A DNA stretch of 64,000 nt from Enterobacter kobei (GTDB lineage Bacteria; Pseudomonadota; Gammaproteobacteria; Enterobacterales; Enterobacteriaceae), in NCBI RefSeq assembly GCF_018323985.1, contig NZ_AP024590.1, positions 4,464,001 to 4,528,000 of the forward strand, read 5' to 3'. Every line of letters begins with the position of its first letter. Position 1 is the stretch's first letter. Under the pieces are notes generated by a model that made no database searches, was not told the DNA's origin, and saw only the letters and a list, made by a program, of their open reading frames with translations. Positions 44,904-52,970 of this stretch are shown here, piece by piece. The translations under genes were made by a program, and so were the position numbers.

Positions 44904-46019
44904 TTAGCGACCGGCTTTAAATTTCGGCGCGGCGGCGACGGGTTTGTTTTCCGGTTCGTTCTCACTGCGAAAGACCAGCAGTGAGCCAACGGCAATAATG
45001 GCAGAGCCGGTGGCAATCGACAGCACGTACACCGGCCAGTGACTCACCGCCAGCCAGCCATAAAAGCCGGAGATCGGCGCATGGTTGACCGCCCCCAGCC
45101 CGACGGCCATTGCCGCGCCAGTGGCAGATCCGACGACGTTAATAATGATGATTTTCGGGTTGGCGAGCGCAAAGGGGATCGCCCCTTCCGAGACGCCGAT
45201 AAGCCCCATCAGCGTCGAGGCTTTACCGGCTTCGCGCAGAGAGGCGGGAAAGCGCGTCGCCCACAGCAGTGTGGCGACGCCCAGGCCAATTGGCGGCACG
45301 ATAATCGCCACCTGGGCTGCGGTATTGGGATCGTAAATTCCCGAGGCGAGCAACGCCATCGCCGTGGTCACCGCCGCTTTGTTGACCGGCCCGCCGAGAT
45401 CGAACCCGACCATGCCGCCGACCACTGCCGCGAGGATAATTTTGTTCGCGCCGGACATCGCCAGCAGCCAGTTCTCCATGCCGTGATTGAGCGCCGCCAG
45501 CGGCGTGCCAATGATAAACGCCATCACTAAACAGGTGAGCAGCGTGCCGCCCACCGGCAGGATAAATATCGGCCCGGCAGATGCCAGGGCTTTGGGTAAA
45601 CGCACCCAGGTGGTCAGGGCGCGCACGATATAGCCTGCGACAAAGCCCGCCGCCAGCGCGCCCAGAAAACCGGTGCCCAGATTGCTGGCAAGTAAACCGC
45701 CGACCATACCGGGGGACAGCCCTGGCTTATTGGCTATCGCAAAGCTGATGTAGCCCGCCACCACCGGCAGCATCAGGGATAACGCCATGCCGCCGAAACC
45801 GTCAAATTTATGCAGCAGCTGCACTACCATGCTTGCCGCCTCGCCATGGCTGGCATCCCAGATATTATCAATGCCGTACATAGACGCGCCGATGCGTGCA
45901 ATGCCCATGATCACCGCCCCGGCGATAACAAACGGCAGCATCCAGGAGACACCGGTCATGATGGCGTTTTTGATTTCTGTGCCCGCCGACGGGCCGCTTC
46001 CTCCGTTGAACTTAGCCAT
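44904..46019 (-). CDS. PTS fructose-family EIIC permease component
   Basis: 371 residues from ATG 46019 (MAKFNGGSGPSAG), which overlaps the EIIB stop by 8 bases. It has about 9-10 membrane segments of the EII-Fru family: ILPFVIAGAVI-type start segment, VGGMVGFDLGGPVNKAA, and the substrate-site motif LIGVSEGAIPFALANP. It forms the translocation channel; phosphate comes through EIIB encoded just upstream. The unit lacks an EIIA of its own. Operon context with GH38 suggests an alpha-mannoside as substrate. Confidence 0.85.
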   Translation of the reverse strand: MAKFNGGSGPSAGTEIKNAIMTGVSWMLPFVIAGAVIMGIARIGASMYGIDNIWDASHGEAASMVVQLLHKFDGFGGMALSLMLPVVAGYISFAIANKPGLSPGMVGGLLASNLGTGFLGALAAGFVAGYIVRALTTWVRLPKALASAGPIFILPVGGTLLTCLVMAFIIGTPLAALNHGMENWLLAMSGANKIILAAVVGGMVGFDLGGPVNKAAVTTAMALLASGIYDPNTAAQVAIIVPPIGLGVATLLWATRFPASLREAGKASTLMGLIGVSEGAIPFALANPKIIIINVVGSATGAAMAVGLGAVNHAPISGFYGWLAVSHWPVYVLSIATGSAIIAVGSLLVFRSENEPENKPVAAAPKFKAGR

Positions 46020-46326
46020 GGGCGTGCTCCTGCTCCAGCGCCTCAAATACCGCATCGCCGAACTTGATCGGATCGGAGACGCTGCACTCCAGTTTGATCA
46101 TGCCGTCGAAGCGTTCTTTGCCGCTGATGGCGACATCAGCGGCGATGATCACCCCGTCCGCCCGCGCCAGGTCATCTGCGGTAATGTCATTCTCGATACC
46201 CAGGCTGCCCTGAGTTTCAACTTTGATCTCATGGCCGCGCTGACGCCCGGTAAGCTCAAGCGCTTCGGCTGCCATATAGGTATGAGCGATGCCTGTCGGG
46301 CAGGCGGCGACGCAAACAATAAACAT
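46012..46326 (-). CDS. PTS fructose-family EIIB component
   Basis: 104 residues, a single EIIB-Fru domain. The phosphorylatable cysteine is C9 in AACPTGIAHTYMAAEAL, the family signature. It transfers phosphate from an EIIA to the sugar bound by EIIC. The start has a good Shine-Dalgarno (AAGGAG) 33 bases below a strong intrinsic terminator, so transcription into this gene is likely gated. The C-terminal codons overlap the EIIC start. Confidence 0.9.
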   Translation of the reverse strand: MFIVCVAACPTGIAHTYMAAEALELTGRQRGHEIKVETQGSLGIENDITADDLARADGVIIAADVAISGKERFDGMIKLECSVSDPIKFGDAVFEALEQEHAHG

Positions 46327-46795
46327 ACAAACTCCTTACAGGGTCAGATTCAGGCAATAAAAAAAGCACAATGGCGAAGACGCGCATTGTGCTTTGAGGG
46401 GAAATCAGTAACCGGAACGCGGCATCGTCCGACGCACCGCTGGCGTGATGACAGGCCATCAACTGATGCAGACTGGAAATACGGAACAGGAACGCCAGCT
46501 CGTGACGCTTACGGCTGTGCAGGCGGACAGCGTAACCGGCGCGATGGGTTATTTTTATTAACCGCGCGACGGGACGATAAACTGATGCGCAGAGTTTTCC
46601 GGCGCTGGACCATAATTGCGCCCAGCCGATGGCGGTATTTTCATCCAGCGCATCATGAATAGTCGCATCATCTTTTTCGAGGGAAGGAACCGAAGTAAAC
46701 CAGCAAATTTTACTCAGCCATGCACGAACTGCGCTATCGCAAAATAGCCCTGTCACCATGCACTGTAATAACCGCTGAATATTATTCACTGGCAT
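46256..46795 (-). CDS. Unrecognised ORF upstream of the PTS genes
   Basis: 179 codons from ATG 46795, with GGGGACAG just ahead. Codon use over 46420-46600 looks like that of neighbouring genes, so it may be real. I recognise no domain. The middle (VYRPVARLIKITHRAGYAVRL, HELAFLFRISSLHQLMACHH) is basic with hydrophobic patches. The frame reads through a terminator hairpin and then 71 bases into EIIB, which suggests the true 3' end has shifted: another frame has a TGA (TTACTGA) just before the hairpin. Possibilities are a short regulator, a decayed gene such as a lost EIIA or transcription factor, or a leader polypeptide. It is listed with low confidence. Confidence 0.35.
   Translation of the reverse strand: MPVNNIQRLLQCMVTGLFCDSAVRAWLSKICWFTSVPSLEKDDATIHDALDENTAIGWAQLWSSAGKLCASVYRPVARLIKITHRAGYAVRLHSRKRHELAFLFRISSLHQLMACHHASGASDDAAFRLLISPQSTMRVFAIVLFLLPESDPVRSLYVYCLRRRLPDRHRSYLYGSRSA
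46359..46395 (-). terminator. Intrinsic terminator ahead of the PTS EIIB gene
   Basis: On the minus strand AAAGCACAATG-N11-CATTGTGCTTT is a perfect 11-bp stem followed by a run of T. It lies between the start of the unknown ORF and EIIB. It either ends the upstream transcript or works as an attenuator for the PTS-mannosidase operon. Confidence 0.8.
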
Positions 46796-46846
46796 CTGTC
46801 CCCGTTAAAATATCAGCGGAGTATAGGCCAGCGAAATAAAATCGAA

Positions 46847-46897
46847 TGTGATTGTTCACACACTCCCCGGCGTTAAATAAACAATTTAACGCCGGGG
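46847..46897. other. Inverted repeats between the raf permease and the unknown ORF
   Basis: CCCCGGCGTTAAAT-aaaca-ATTTAACGCCGGGG (46865-46897) is a perfect 14-bp stem starting 6 bases beyond the permease stop. It has no T-run, so termination would be by another route or it protects the raf message. TGTGA-ttgt-TCACA (46847-46860) is a perfect inverted repeat upstream of the unknown ORF. The spacing of 4 is short for CRP, so it may be a different operator. Confidence 0.5.
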
Positions 46898-46903
46898 ATT
46901 ACC

Positions 46904-48169
46904 TTATCGTTCAGCAACGCTGCCCGCCATGCGGCCAAACATGGGTTTGCCGGTCAGCGTAAAGGCGGAGAGGATCGTCACCACCAGCACGATGCTGCCG
47001 AGGATCAGATAGGTGTCCTGGAAACCAATCCGGTCATACATATTCCCGGCAAACGCTGACAGGAAAATCGCCGCCATCTGTTTCGCAAAGTTAAAACCAA
47101 TCAGATAGATGGTGGCGGACAGACGGGTGTCGAACACGCCCGTGATGTATTTGAATGCGCCTACCAGCAGGAACGGCACTTCCAGCGCGTGCAGCATTTT
47201 CAGCGCCACCACTTCCACCACTGTGGTGGCAAAGGCGGAGCCGATAATACGGGTGGTCATGATCGCCCCGGCAATCAGCAAGGTATTTTTCGCGCCGATG
47301 CGGTTAATGATCCACGGCGAGCAGAACATGATGATGGCGTTGCACATTTCTCCGGCGGTGGTTGCAAAACCAAAGGCCTGCGTACCCGCCTGCGGGGTGG
47401 CGAAGAAGGATTTAAAGAACGTGGCAAACTGCTGGTCAAACACGTCGTACACGCAGGCGACGCCAATCACATAGAGGATGAACATCCACATTTTGCGCTG
47501 ACGGAACAGGCTGAAAGCCATTTTCGCGCTGATTTGCGGCTGATTTGCGCCCAGCGCATTCATCACCTGCGCGGTCTGGTTTTGCTGCGGTCGGGCGATA
47601 AAGAGTAACAGCATCAGCACCAGCGCCGCCGCCGAGCCCATCCAGAATACCCATTCCGGATTGACGCTGAACAGCATCCCCGCCGTCGACGCGCACAGGC
47701 CCCAGCCGAGGCAGCCGAACATACGCGCTTTGCCGTACTCAAAATGGCTGTTGCGGCTGACACGCTCCACATAAGCTTCAATCGCGCCGGAGCCTGCCGA
47801 GAATACAAAGCCGATATACACCCCACCGCTCAGCGCCCCCAGCCAGATATTGGTTTTCAGCAATGGCGCGAAGACGTAGAGGAAAAAGGGCGCGAACAAA
47901 AACAGCAGCACCGAGATCACCCACAGCAGGTTTTTCTTCAGGCCGAGCTTATCGGAGATCACCCCCAGCACCGGCTGGAACGTAATGGCAAACAGCGAGA
48001 CGCAGGAGAAGACGATGCCGGTTTCCGTTTTGGTCAGGCCGATGATGTCGGACAACCAGATGGGCAAAAACGGAAAGCAGGTCGCCATGATAAAGAAATA
48101 GAGGAAGACGAACAGGCCAAAAATCCAGAAGTTAGGGTTGTTTTTATGGGTACAGTCGGTGGTCTTCAT
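46904..48169 (-). CDS. rafB: Oligosaccharide:H+ symporter, raffinose/melibiose permease (LacY family)
   Basis: 421 residues with 12 membrane segments. It is a member of the LacY/RafB/MelY branch: NPNFWIFGLFVFLYFFIMATCFPF, SDKLGLKKNLLWVIS, YGKARMFGCLGWGLCAS, ACVYDVFDQQFATFFKSFFAT. LacY functional residues are kept: the carboxylate in IEAYVERVSR, the R302 equivalent in TTRIIGSAFAT and the H322/E325 pair in LHALEVPFLLVG. Linked to the alpha-galactosidase 41 bases upstream, it most likely takes up melibiose and raffinose-type alpha-galactosides. Confidence 0.88.
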   Translation of the reverse strand: MKTTDCTHKNNPNFWIFGLFVFLYFFIMATCFPFLPIWLSDIIGLTKTETGIVFSCVSLFAITFQPVLGVISDKLGLKKNLLWVISVLLFLFAPFFLYVFAPLLKTNIWLGALSGGVYIGFVFSAGSGAIEAYVERVSRNSHFEYGKARMFGCLGWGLCASTAGMLFSVNPEWVFWMGSAAALVLMLLLFIARPQQNQTAQVMNALGANQPQISAKMAFSLFRQRKMWMFILYVIGVACVYDVFDQQFATFFKSFFATPQAGTQAFGFATTAGEMCNAIIMFCSPWIINRIGAKNTLLIAGAIMTTRIIGSAFATTVVEVVALKMLHALEVPFLLVGAFKYITGVFDTRLSATIYLIGFNFAKQMAAIFLSAFAGNMYDRIGFQDTYLILGSIVLVVTILSAFTLTGKPMFGRMAGSVAER

Positions 48170-48210
48170 GTTAATCCCTCAGATACGGGCCGCATGGCGG
48201 CCCTGCACGA

Positions 48211-50334
48211 TCATACGCGTTCGAAACCAATCAGAATGGCGCTTTCCGGATCGAGAACCGGTAAGGCCAGGCCCGCCACCTTCAGCCATTCACCGCTGAT
48301 GGTTTGCTCTGTTGTCATCCATGCCGGGAGTTTGCGCATGGTATGCCCGCCCGCCCCGGTCAGTTGAATGTTGGGATCGTCCAGCAACGTGATGCGATAA
48401 CGCGCGCCAGCCTCCAGACCCGGCACCCGCAACGGCATCATCAGGCTGTAATCCGGCATCGCCAGTTGGCTGACCAGGAAGATCGCTTGCTGTTTATCCT
48501 GGCTCACCACCCCCAGCGCCTGGGTCGTGGCGTCCGGCATATCTACACGCCAGTGTGTGCCGGAATGAATGAGACCTCGCCACTGTTTATAGAGCGCCGC
48601 GTAATGGCGATAGCCTGCGCGCTCCTCTTCCCCGGCGCTCACCGGATCCAGCTCCAGCCCCATATGCCCGAACAGCGCCGTCAGGCCGCGGAACGCGATG
48701 CTGTGCTGGCGGAATGTGGCATGACAGTGACGATTGCCGATATGCGCGCCCATCACTTCCGGCGGGAAGAAATAGCTCATGCCGCGCTGGATAGTATTAC
48801 GCTCCAGCGCATCGTTGTTATCGGACGCCCAGAAACGGTGGCAGCGGGTCAGCACTTCGTAATCAATACGCCCGCCGCCGGAGGCGCAGGACTCAAACTC
48901 CACATGTGGGAAGCGGCTGCGCAGGGTGTCGAGCAGTCGGTAATACTGACGGGTTTGCGCATCGGCGGCGGCTTTGCCCTGATGCGCAGGCTGCACCAGT
49001 TCGCGGTTCATGTCCCATTTCACATAGTCGATGTCGTGCTCGCCCAGTAGCCAGCTCATGCGTTCCAGCAGATAATCAAAAACCTCCGGAATGTTCAGGT
49101 TCAGCACCAGCTGATGGCGGCCAGTGGCCTGCGGATAACCCGGCATTGCCAGTACCCACTCTGGATGCGCGCGATAGAGATCGGCGTTGGGGTTAATCAT
49201 TTCCGGCTCGACCCAGATACCGAACTCCATGCCGAGCGCTTTTACGTGATCGATAACCGGTTGCAGGCCATCGGGGTATTTTTGCTCGTCGAGGTACCAG
49301 TCTCCCAGCGCCGCGCGGTCGTCGTTGCGGCCTTTGAACCAGCCATCATCAATAATAAAACGCTCGACGCCAAGCGCCGCCGCTTCATCGGCCATCTGCA
49401 TGATATAGGCCGGAGAGTGGTTGAAATAGATCCCTTCCCAGGTGTTGAGGTGCACCGGGCGCGGCTTGTTCTGCGGGAAGCGGATCAGCTCCTCGCGCAG
49501 GAAACGGTGGTACTGCTGGCTCATGCCGTTCAGACCGGCTGCCGAATAGCTGGCGTAGAGCCACGGCGTCCACAGGGTATCGCCTTCGGCAAGCGCCATT
49601 TCTCCCGGCAGATAAAGCGCTTCCGCCTGCAAATAGCGACGGCCATCGGTTTTCACTTCGCAGCGCATACGGTGGTTGCCGCTCCAGCCAAGATGCGCGC
49701 CCCACACATCGCCCTGCATTTCGCTGAAGGCAGGGCTACCGGCGATCAGCGCCGGGAAGTGTTCGTGGGAACTGCGCCCGCGGCGGCTTTCCAGCACAAA
49801 GCTGTCGTGTGAGAGTGTGGTGCGGTGCGGCTGGAATTCGCGGATCCAGCGGCCATGGAACGCCATCACCTCCTGCGCGCGCTCGGCGATCGGCAATGTC
49901 ACCGCCAGGCGATCCACCTGCCAGTCGCCCGCGCGGTTATTGGTCAGCCCGTGGCGGATTTTCAGTACCCCGCTGGCCGACAGGGCGATCTCGCTGCGCA
50001 GTTGCAGGCCTGCCTGCGTATCTTCGCTGATGATAATCAGCATCTGGTCATGCTGTTCGACCTGCGTGGTGGTAAAGACCGGCGAACCATCAAGCCCGTT
50101 GCGATGACCTTCAATACCCGGCGTACCAAACAGGCCATGTCCCGGTTCCGCCATCAGGGTGACCGGTGCATCGACGTCCAGTTTGCCATTGGCCACCGGG
50201 CGTGCAAGGCTGGCTGCATCCTGCGGCGAAAAGTCGGCAAGATGCGCGCCCCAGTAGAGAATTTCGGCGAACGGACGGGTTTTGATTACCACATCCACGG
50301 TGGCGCTTTGCAGGCGTAAAATCGACGTTTCCAT
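48211..50334 (-). CDS. rafA: Alpha-galactosidase, glycoside hydrolase family 36
   Basis: 707 residues, one shorter than plasmid RafA of E. coli (708). It has an N-terminal beta-sandwich, a central TIM barrel and a C-terminal beta domain. The nucleophile is D441 in YVKWDMNRE and the acid/base D505 in ASDNND. FIIDDGWFKGRNDDRAALGDW and ESCASGGGRIDYEVL are family signatures. It hydrolyses terminal alpha-1,6-galactose from melibiose and raffinose in the cytoplasm. It is preceded by the two operators of the LacI-type regulator; the permease follows. No invertase (rafD) is present, so the sucrose from raffinose would need another enzyme. Confidence 0.95.
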   Translation of the reverse strand: METSILRLQSATVDVVIKTRPFAEILYWGAHLADFSPQDAASLARPVANGKLDVDAPVTLMAEPGHGLFGTPGIEGHRNGLDGSPVFTTTQVEQHDQMLIIISEDTQAGLQLRSEIALSASGVLKIRHGLTNNRAGDWQVDRLAVTLPIAERAQEVMAFHGRWIREFQPHRTTLSHDSFVLESRRGRSSHEHFPALIAGSPAFSEMQGDVWGAHLGWSGNHRMRCEVKTDGRRYLQAEALYLPGEMALAEGDTLWTPWLYASYSAAGLNGMSQQYHRFLREELIRFPQNKPRPVHLNTWEGIYFNHSPAYIMQMADEAAALGVERFIIDDGWFKGRNDDRAALGDWYLDEQKYPDGLQPVIDHVKALGMEFGIWVEPEMINPNADLYRAHPEWVLAMPGYPQATGRHQLVLNLNIPEVFDYLLERMSWLLGEHDIDYVKWDMNRELVQPAHQGKAAADAQTRQYYRLLDTLRSRFPHVEFESCASGGGRIDYEVLTRCHRFWASDNNDALERNTIQRGMSYFFPPEVMGAHIGNRHCHATFRQHSIAFRGLTALFGHMGLELDPVSAGEEERAGYRHYAALYKQWRGLIHSGTHWRVDMPDATTQALGVVSQDKQQAIFLVSQLAMPDYSLMMPLRVPGLEAGARYRITLLDDPNIQLTGAGGHTMRKLPAWMTTEQTISGEWLKVAGLALPVLDPESAILIGFERV

Positions 50335-50369
50335 GCATCATCTCCTGAGTGTTGATGATGTCATCGTTG

Positions 50370-50408
50370 ATCCGAAACGTTTCGGATGCCAACCAAAACG
50401 ATTCGGAT
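50370..50408. promoter_or_regulatory. Tandem LacI-type operators in front of rafA
   Basis: Operator 1, ATCCGAAACGTTTCGGAT (50370-50387), is a perfect 18-bp palindrome. Operator 2, AACCAAAACGATTCGGAT (50391-50408), differs at three positions. Their centres are 21 bp apart, two helical turns, so two dimers would sit on one DNA face. A possible -35, TTGGCA on the minus strand (50387-50392), lies at the junction, like the raf plasmid promoter where operators flank the -35. Confidence 0.8.
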
Positions 50409-50447
50409 TTGTGATCGGCGTGGGAATTTACCGTAAAGAAAGGTGAA

Positions 50448-51443
50448 TCAGGCGGTGATGCCCGGACGGAATTCCGGCTGCCACAGTACCTGTAATGTGG
50501 CGAGATCTTCACCGGCAATCAGTCGTCGTCCCATCCCGGCGATCTGACGGCCCACGCCCTGGCGGGTGGACTGGATCACAGCCGCCACGTCCACGTCGAC
50601 AATGCTGTCAGCAGGCAAGCCGTCGTAAACAATCAGCGCGATGCGGTTGTCGCCGGTTAAGCGCCCGGCCTGCGCCAGCGCCATCGCCGCGCCGTCACCG
50701 TGCGTGTTGCAGTCGGTGATAATGGCGGTAGGTGGCTGCGGCAACGCCAGCAGTTCACGCGTGGCGTTATACCCCGCCCGGCGCGATGGCGGCATGACGC
50801 GCAGCCACTCACGGGAGAGGCCGCTTTCATTGAGCGCATTGAGATAGCCGTTTCGCCGCTGAGTAATAAAAGCCTGGGTGTTGTTTTCTCCCAGCAGCGC
50901 GATACGCTGATGCCCCTGGTCGATCAGATGACGGGTGGCGCGCCAGGTACCGGCATGGTTATCGAAATCAAACCAGGCGTAAGGCTCGGAGAGCTGGCTG
51001 CGACCCAGCGCCAGAAACGGAAAACGCGCGGCCTGCAACTGCTCCAGCCGCGGGTCGTTATCCAGCGTGTGGGCAACGATCAGCGCATCCACGCGGCGGC
51101 TCTGCACCATACGCATGTAGCTGTGCTTGTCCGCCAGATCGTCATCGGCAATCAGCAGCAGGTCAATTTCATGCTGCGCCAGTTCGTGGCTGATCTCCCC
51201 CACCATATCCATGAAAACGCTGTTATTGAGCGGCACGGGATGCACCGGAAACACCAGCCCGACGGCATCGATTTTGCCCATTTTCAGGCGGCGGGCGAAG
51301 GTATTAGGACGATAACCCCGGCGCTGCGCTTCAGCCTCCACGCGGGCGCGCGTTTCCTGTGAAACATCGTCATAACCGTTCAGGGCGCGGCTGACGGTGG
51401 TCACCGACAGGCCCAGTTCTTTGGCGATAGCTTTTAACGACAT
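50448..51443 (-). CDS. rafR: LacI-family repressor of the raffinose/melibiose operon
   Basis: 331 residues from the ATG at 51443 (MSLKAIAKELGLSVTTVSRALNG); 42 further open codons upstream are unrelated. The helix-turn-helix is at residues 2-22, with a hinge helix around YRPNTFARRLKMGKID, then the sugar-binding domain. It lies immediately upstream of rafA in the same orientation, with the operators between, exactly as rafR in the E. coli raf plasmid operon. The inducer is probably melibiose. The assignment is by family and context. Confidence 0.85.
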   Translation of the reverse strand: MSLKAIAKELGLSVTTVSRALNGYDDVSQETRARVEAEAQRRGYRPNTFARRLKMGKIDAVGLVFPVHPVPLNNSVFMDMVGEISHELAQHEIDLLLIADDDLADKHSYMRMVQSRRVDALIVAHTLDNDPRLEQLQAARFPFLALGRSQLSEPYAWFDFDNHAGTWRATRHLIDQGHQRIALLGENNTQAFITQRRNGYLNALNESGLSREWLRVMPPSRRAGYNATRELLALPQPPTAIITDCNTHGDGAAMALAQAGRLTGDNRIALIVYDGLPADSIVDVDVAAVIQSTRQGVGRQIAGMGRRLIAGEDLATLQVLWQPEFRPGITA

Positions 51444-51524
51444 AATTTTCCGTGTCAGAGGCTGAAGAGTGCCGCTAGTGTCCCGCAACGTTATCGGGGC
51501 GTCCAGCCTCAATATCGGCGCAAT

Positions 51525-51556
51525 AAAAATGCCTGCGGGTGAAGGCAGGCATTTTT
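51525..51556. terminator. Bidirectional terminator between the porin gene and rafR
   Basis: AATGCCTGC-gggtgaa-GGCAGGCATT has an A-run on one side and a T-run on the other, right after the porin stop on the minus strand. Confidence 0.8.
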
Positions 51557-51569
51557 GGCTTAACGCCAC

Positions 51570-52970
51570 TCAGAAGTAGTATTTGAAGCGAACGCGCGCG
51601 CCGTAACGATCGTCGTCGTTGTTGCTGCTGTTATCCACGGTATCGCTGTCCAGAATGGAGTAGTAGGTGCCGAGATAGATATTAAAGTTTTTCATATTCA
51701 TCACGTTCGGGATCTGATACGACGCGAAGATGGTGTGAATATCGTAAGTGCCTTCATCAAGGACAAAGTTGTCATTATCGCCGATCACGCCGTCATAATC
51801 GGTGATTTTGTTATGAGCATAGACATAACCCAGCTCGAAGCGCCGCCACAGGGCGTTGATCCCGGCGCTGAAGTCCTGTTCGTCCGTCGCATCCATATAG
51901 GCGCTGGTCAGGTTCACTACTACGCCGTTTTCGGGATCGGTTTTCAGCCCGTCCCAGGCCATGCGCAGACCATAACCGGTACGGTCAGACTGATCGACAA
52001 ATTCACCCTGATTATTGGTGTACCCGTAGGCGTTATTCACTACGTTGGTTTCCACCGCCGCGGCAAAGGTTAATTCATCTTTCGACCAGGCAACTACCGG
52101 ACGCAGATAGGCGACGTTTTTCTGCTGCTCCATTTCGCGGCCATGATAGAGCCTGCCATCGCCATCATCGTTATACAGCGACGTGCCATCTTCCAGTAGC
52201 GTGTTCAGCTCGAAATACCAGTTGTCGATCTGCTTACTCATCATAAAGTTACCGCCCGCATCGGAACGTCCACGGCCCTCTTTCATCATATAGATGTAGC
52301 CGCTGGTGTCGTCGTAGAGGTCGTTGGCGGTATTACCGGAATGCTCAACAAAAGTATCCTGATTGAGCGGGAACATGTCGAAAGCTTCGAAGCGTCCGAC
52401 CCGCACCTGCCAGTCATTCTCCTGACCAAAGAAGAATACGGCGTCATCGAGATCCATTGAGCCGGTCATATCCGCCAGCGGCTGCGCGGAGAAACCGGCG
52501 AAATAGCCGTTATCCATTTTCCGCATGCCGTCAAAACCCACCAGAATACGACCGTTCAGGTCCCATTGCTCATTCGTGGGATCGTTGACGTTGGCATTGG
52601 TCATCGCCACCAGGCCATGCTTACTTTCAGCGTCCATGTTAAATTCCACATCGCCGTAAACCTTGATGTCGCCGTAGCCGGACAGCACCAGGTTCGGCGT
52701 GGCGGCATTGTTTTTCACCTCCTCCGCCGGTTGCTGACCGTTCACCGGCGTGTTGCCCTGTGCGGCTTTAAGCTCGCTGATTTCTGCCGCCTGCTGCGTT
52801 TTTAACTGCTGAACCTGACTTTCTGCTGCCGCCGCACGGTTTTCCGCTGCCACCAGGCGTTCTTCGAGCTGCTGTAGACGTTGTTCGATACTGCTGGTGC
52901 TGGTTTTCGCCCAGCCGGAACCCGCAACCATACTTAATCCTATAGCCACTGCGAGGACGGTTTTCTTCAT
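51570..52970 (-). CDS. rafY: Glycoporin RafY/ScrY-like outer-membrane channel
   Basis: 466 residues from ATG 52970 (MKKTVLAVAIGLSMVAG), because AAGGA is correctly spaced for it and abuts the earlier ATG at 52979. A signal peptide (about 1-21, ending GWA) is followed by an N-terminal periplasmic coiled coil (about 28-70: SIEQRLQQLEERLVAAENRAAAAES pattern in heptads). Next comes a beta-barrel ending RVRFKYYF with C-terminal Phe, the BAM recognition residue. E. coli RafY is of the same size and forms wide, weakly selective channels for raffinose-class sugars. It is transcribed separately from rafR because of the terminator between. Confidence 0.87.
   Translation of the reverse strand: MKKTVLAVAIGLSMVAGSGWAKTSTSSIEQRLQQLEERLVAAENRAAAAESQVQQLKTQQAAEISELKAAQGNTPVNGQQPAEEVKNNAATPNLVLSGYGDIKVYGDVEFNMDAESKHGLVAMTNANVNDPTNEQWDLNGRILVGFDGMRKMDNGYFAGFSAQPLADMTGSMDLDDAVFFFGQENDWQVRVGRFEAFDMFPLNQDTFVEHSGNTANDLYDDTSGYIYMMKEGRGRSDAGGNFMMSKQIDNWYFELNTLLEDGTSLYNDDGDGRLYHGREMEQQKNVAYLRPVVAWSKDELTFAAAVETNVVNNAYGYTNNQGEFVDQSDRTGYGLRMAWDGLKTDPENGVVVNLTSAYMDATDEQDFSAGINALWRRFELGYVYAHNKITDYDGVIGDNDNFVLDEGTYDIHTIFASYQIPNVMNMKNFNIYLGTYYSILDSDTVDNSSNNDDDRYGARVRFKYYF

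Noticed and set aside
45787..46662. 291-codon plus-strand frame opposite EIIC and EIIB
   Set aside because: The minus-strand PTS genes are clear by motif, and the plus frame has no family features.
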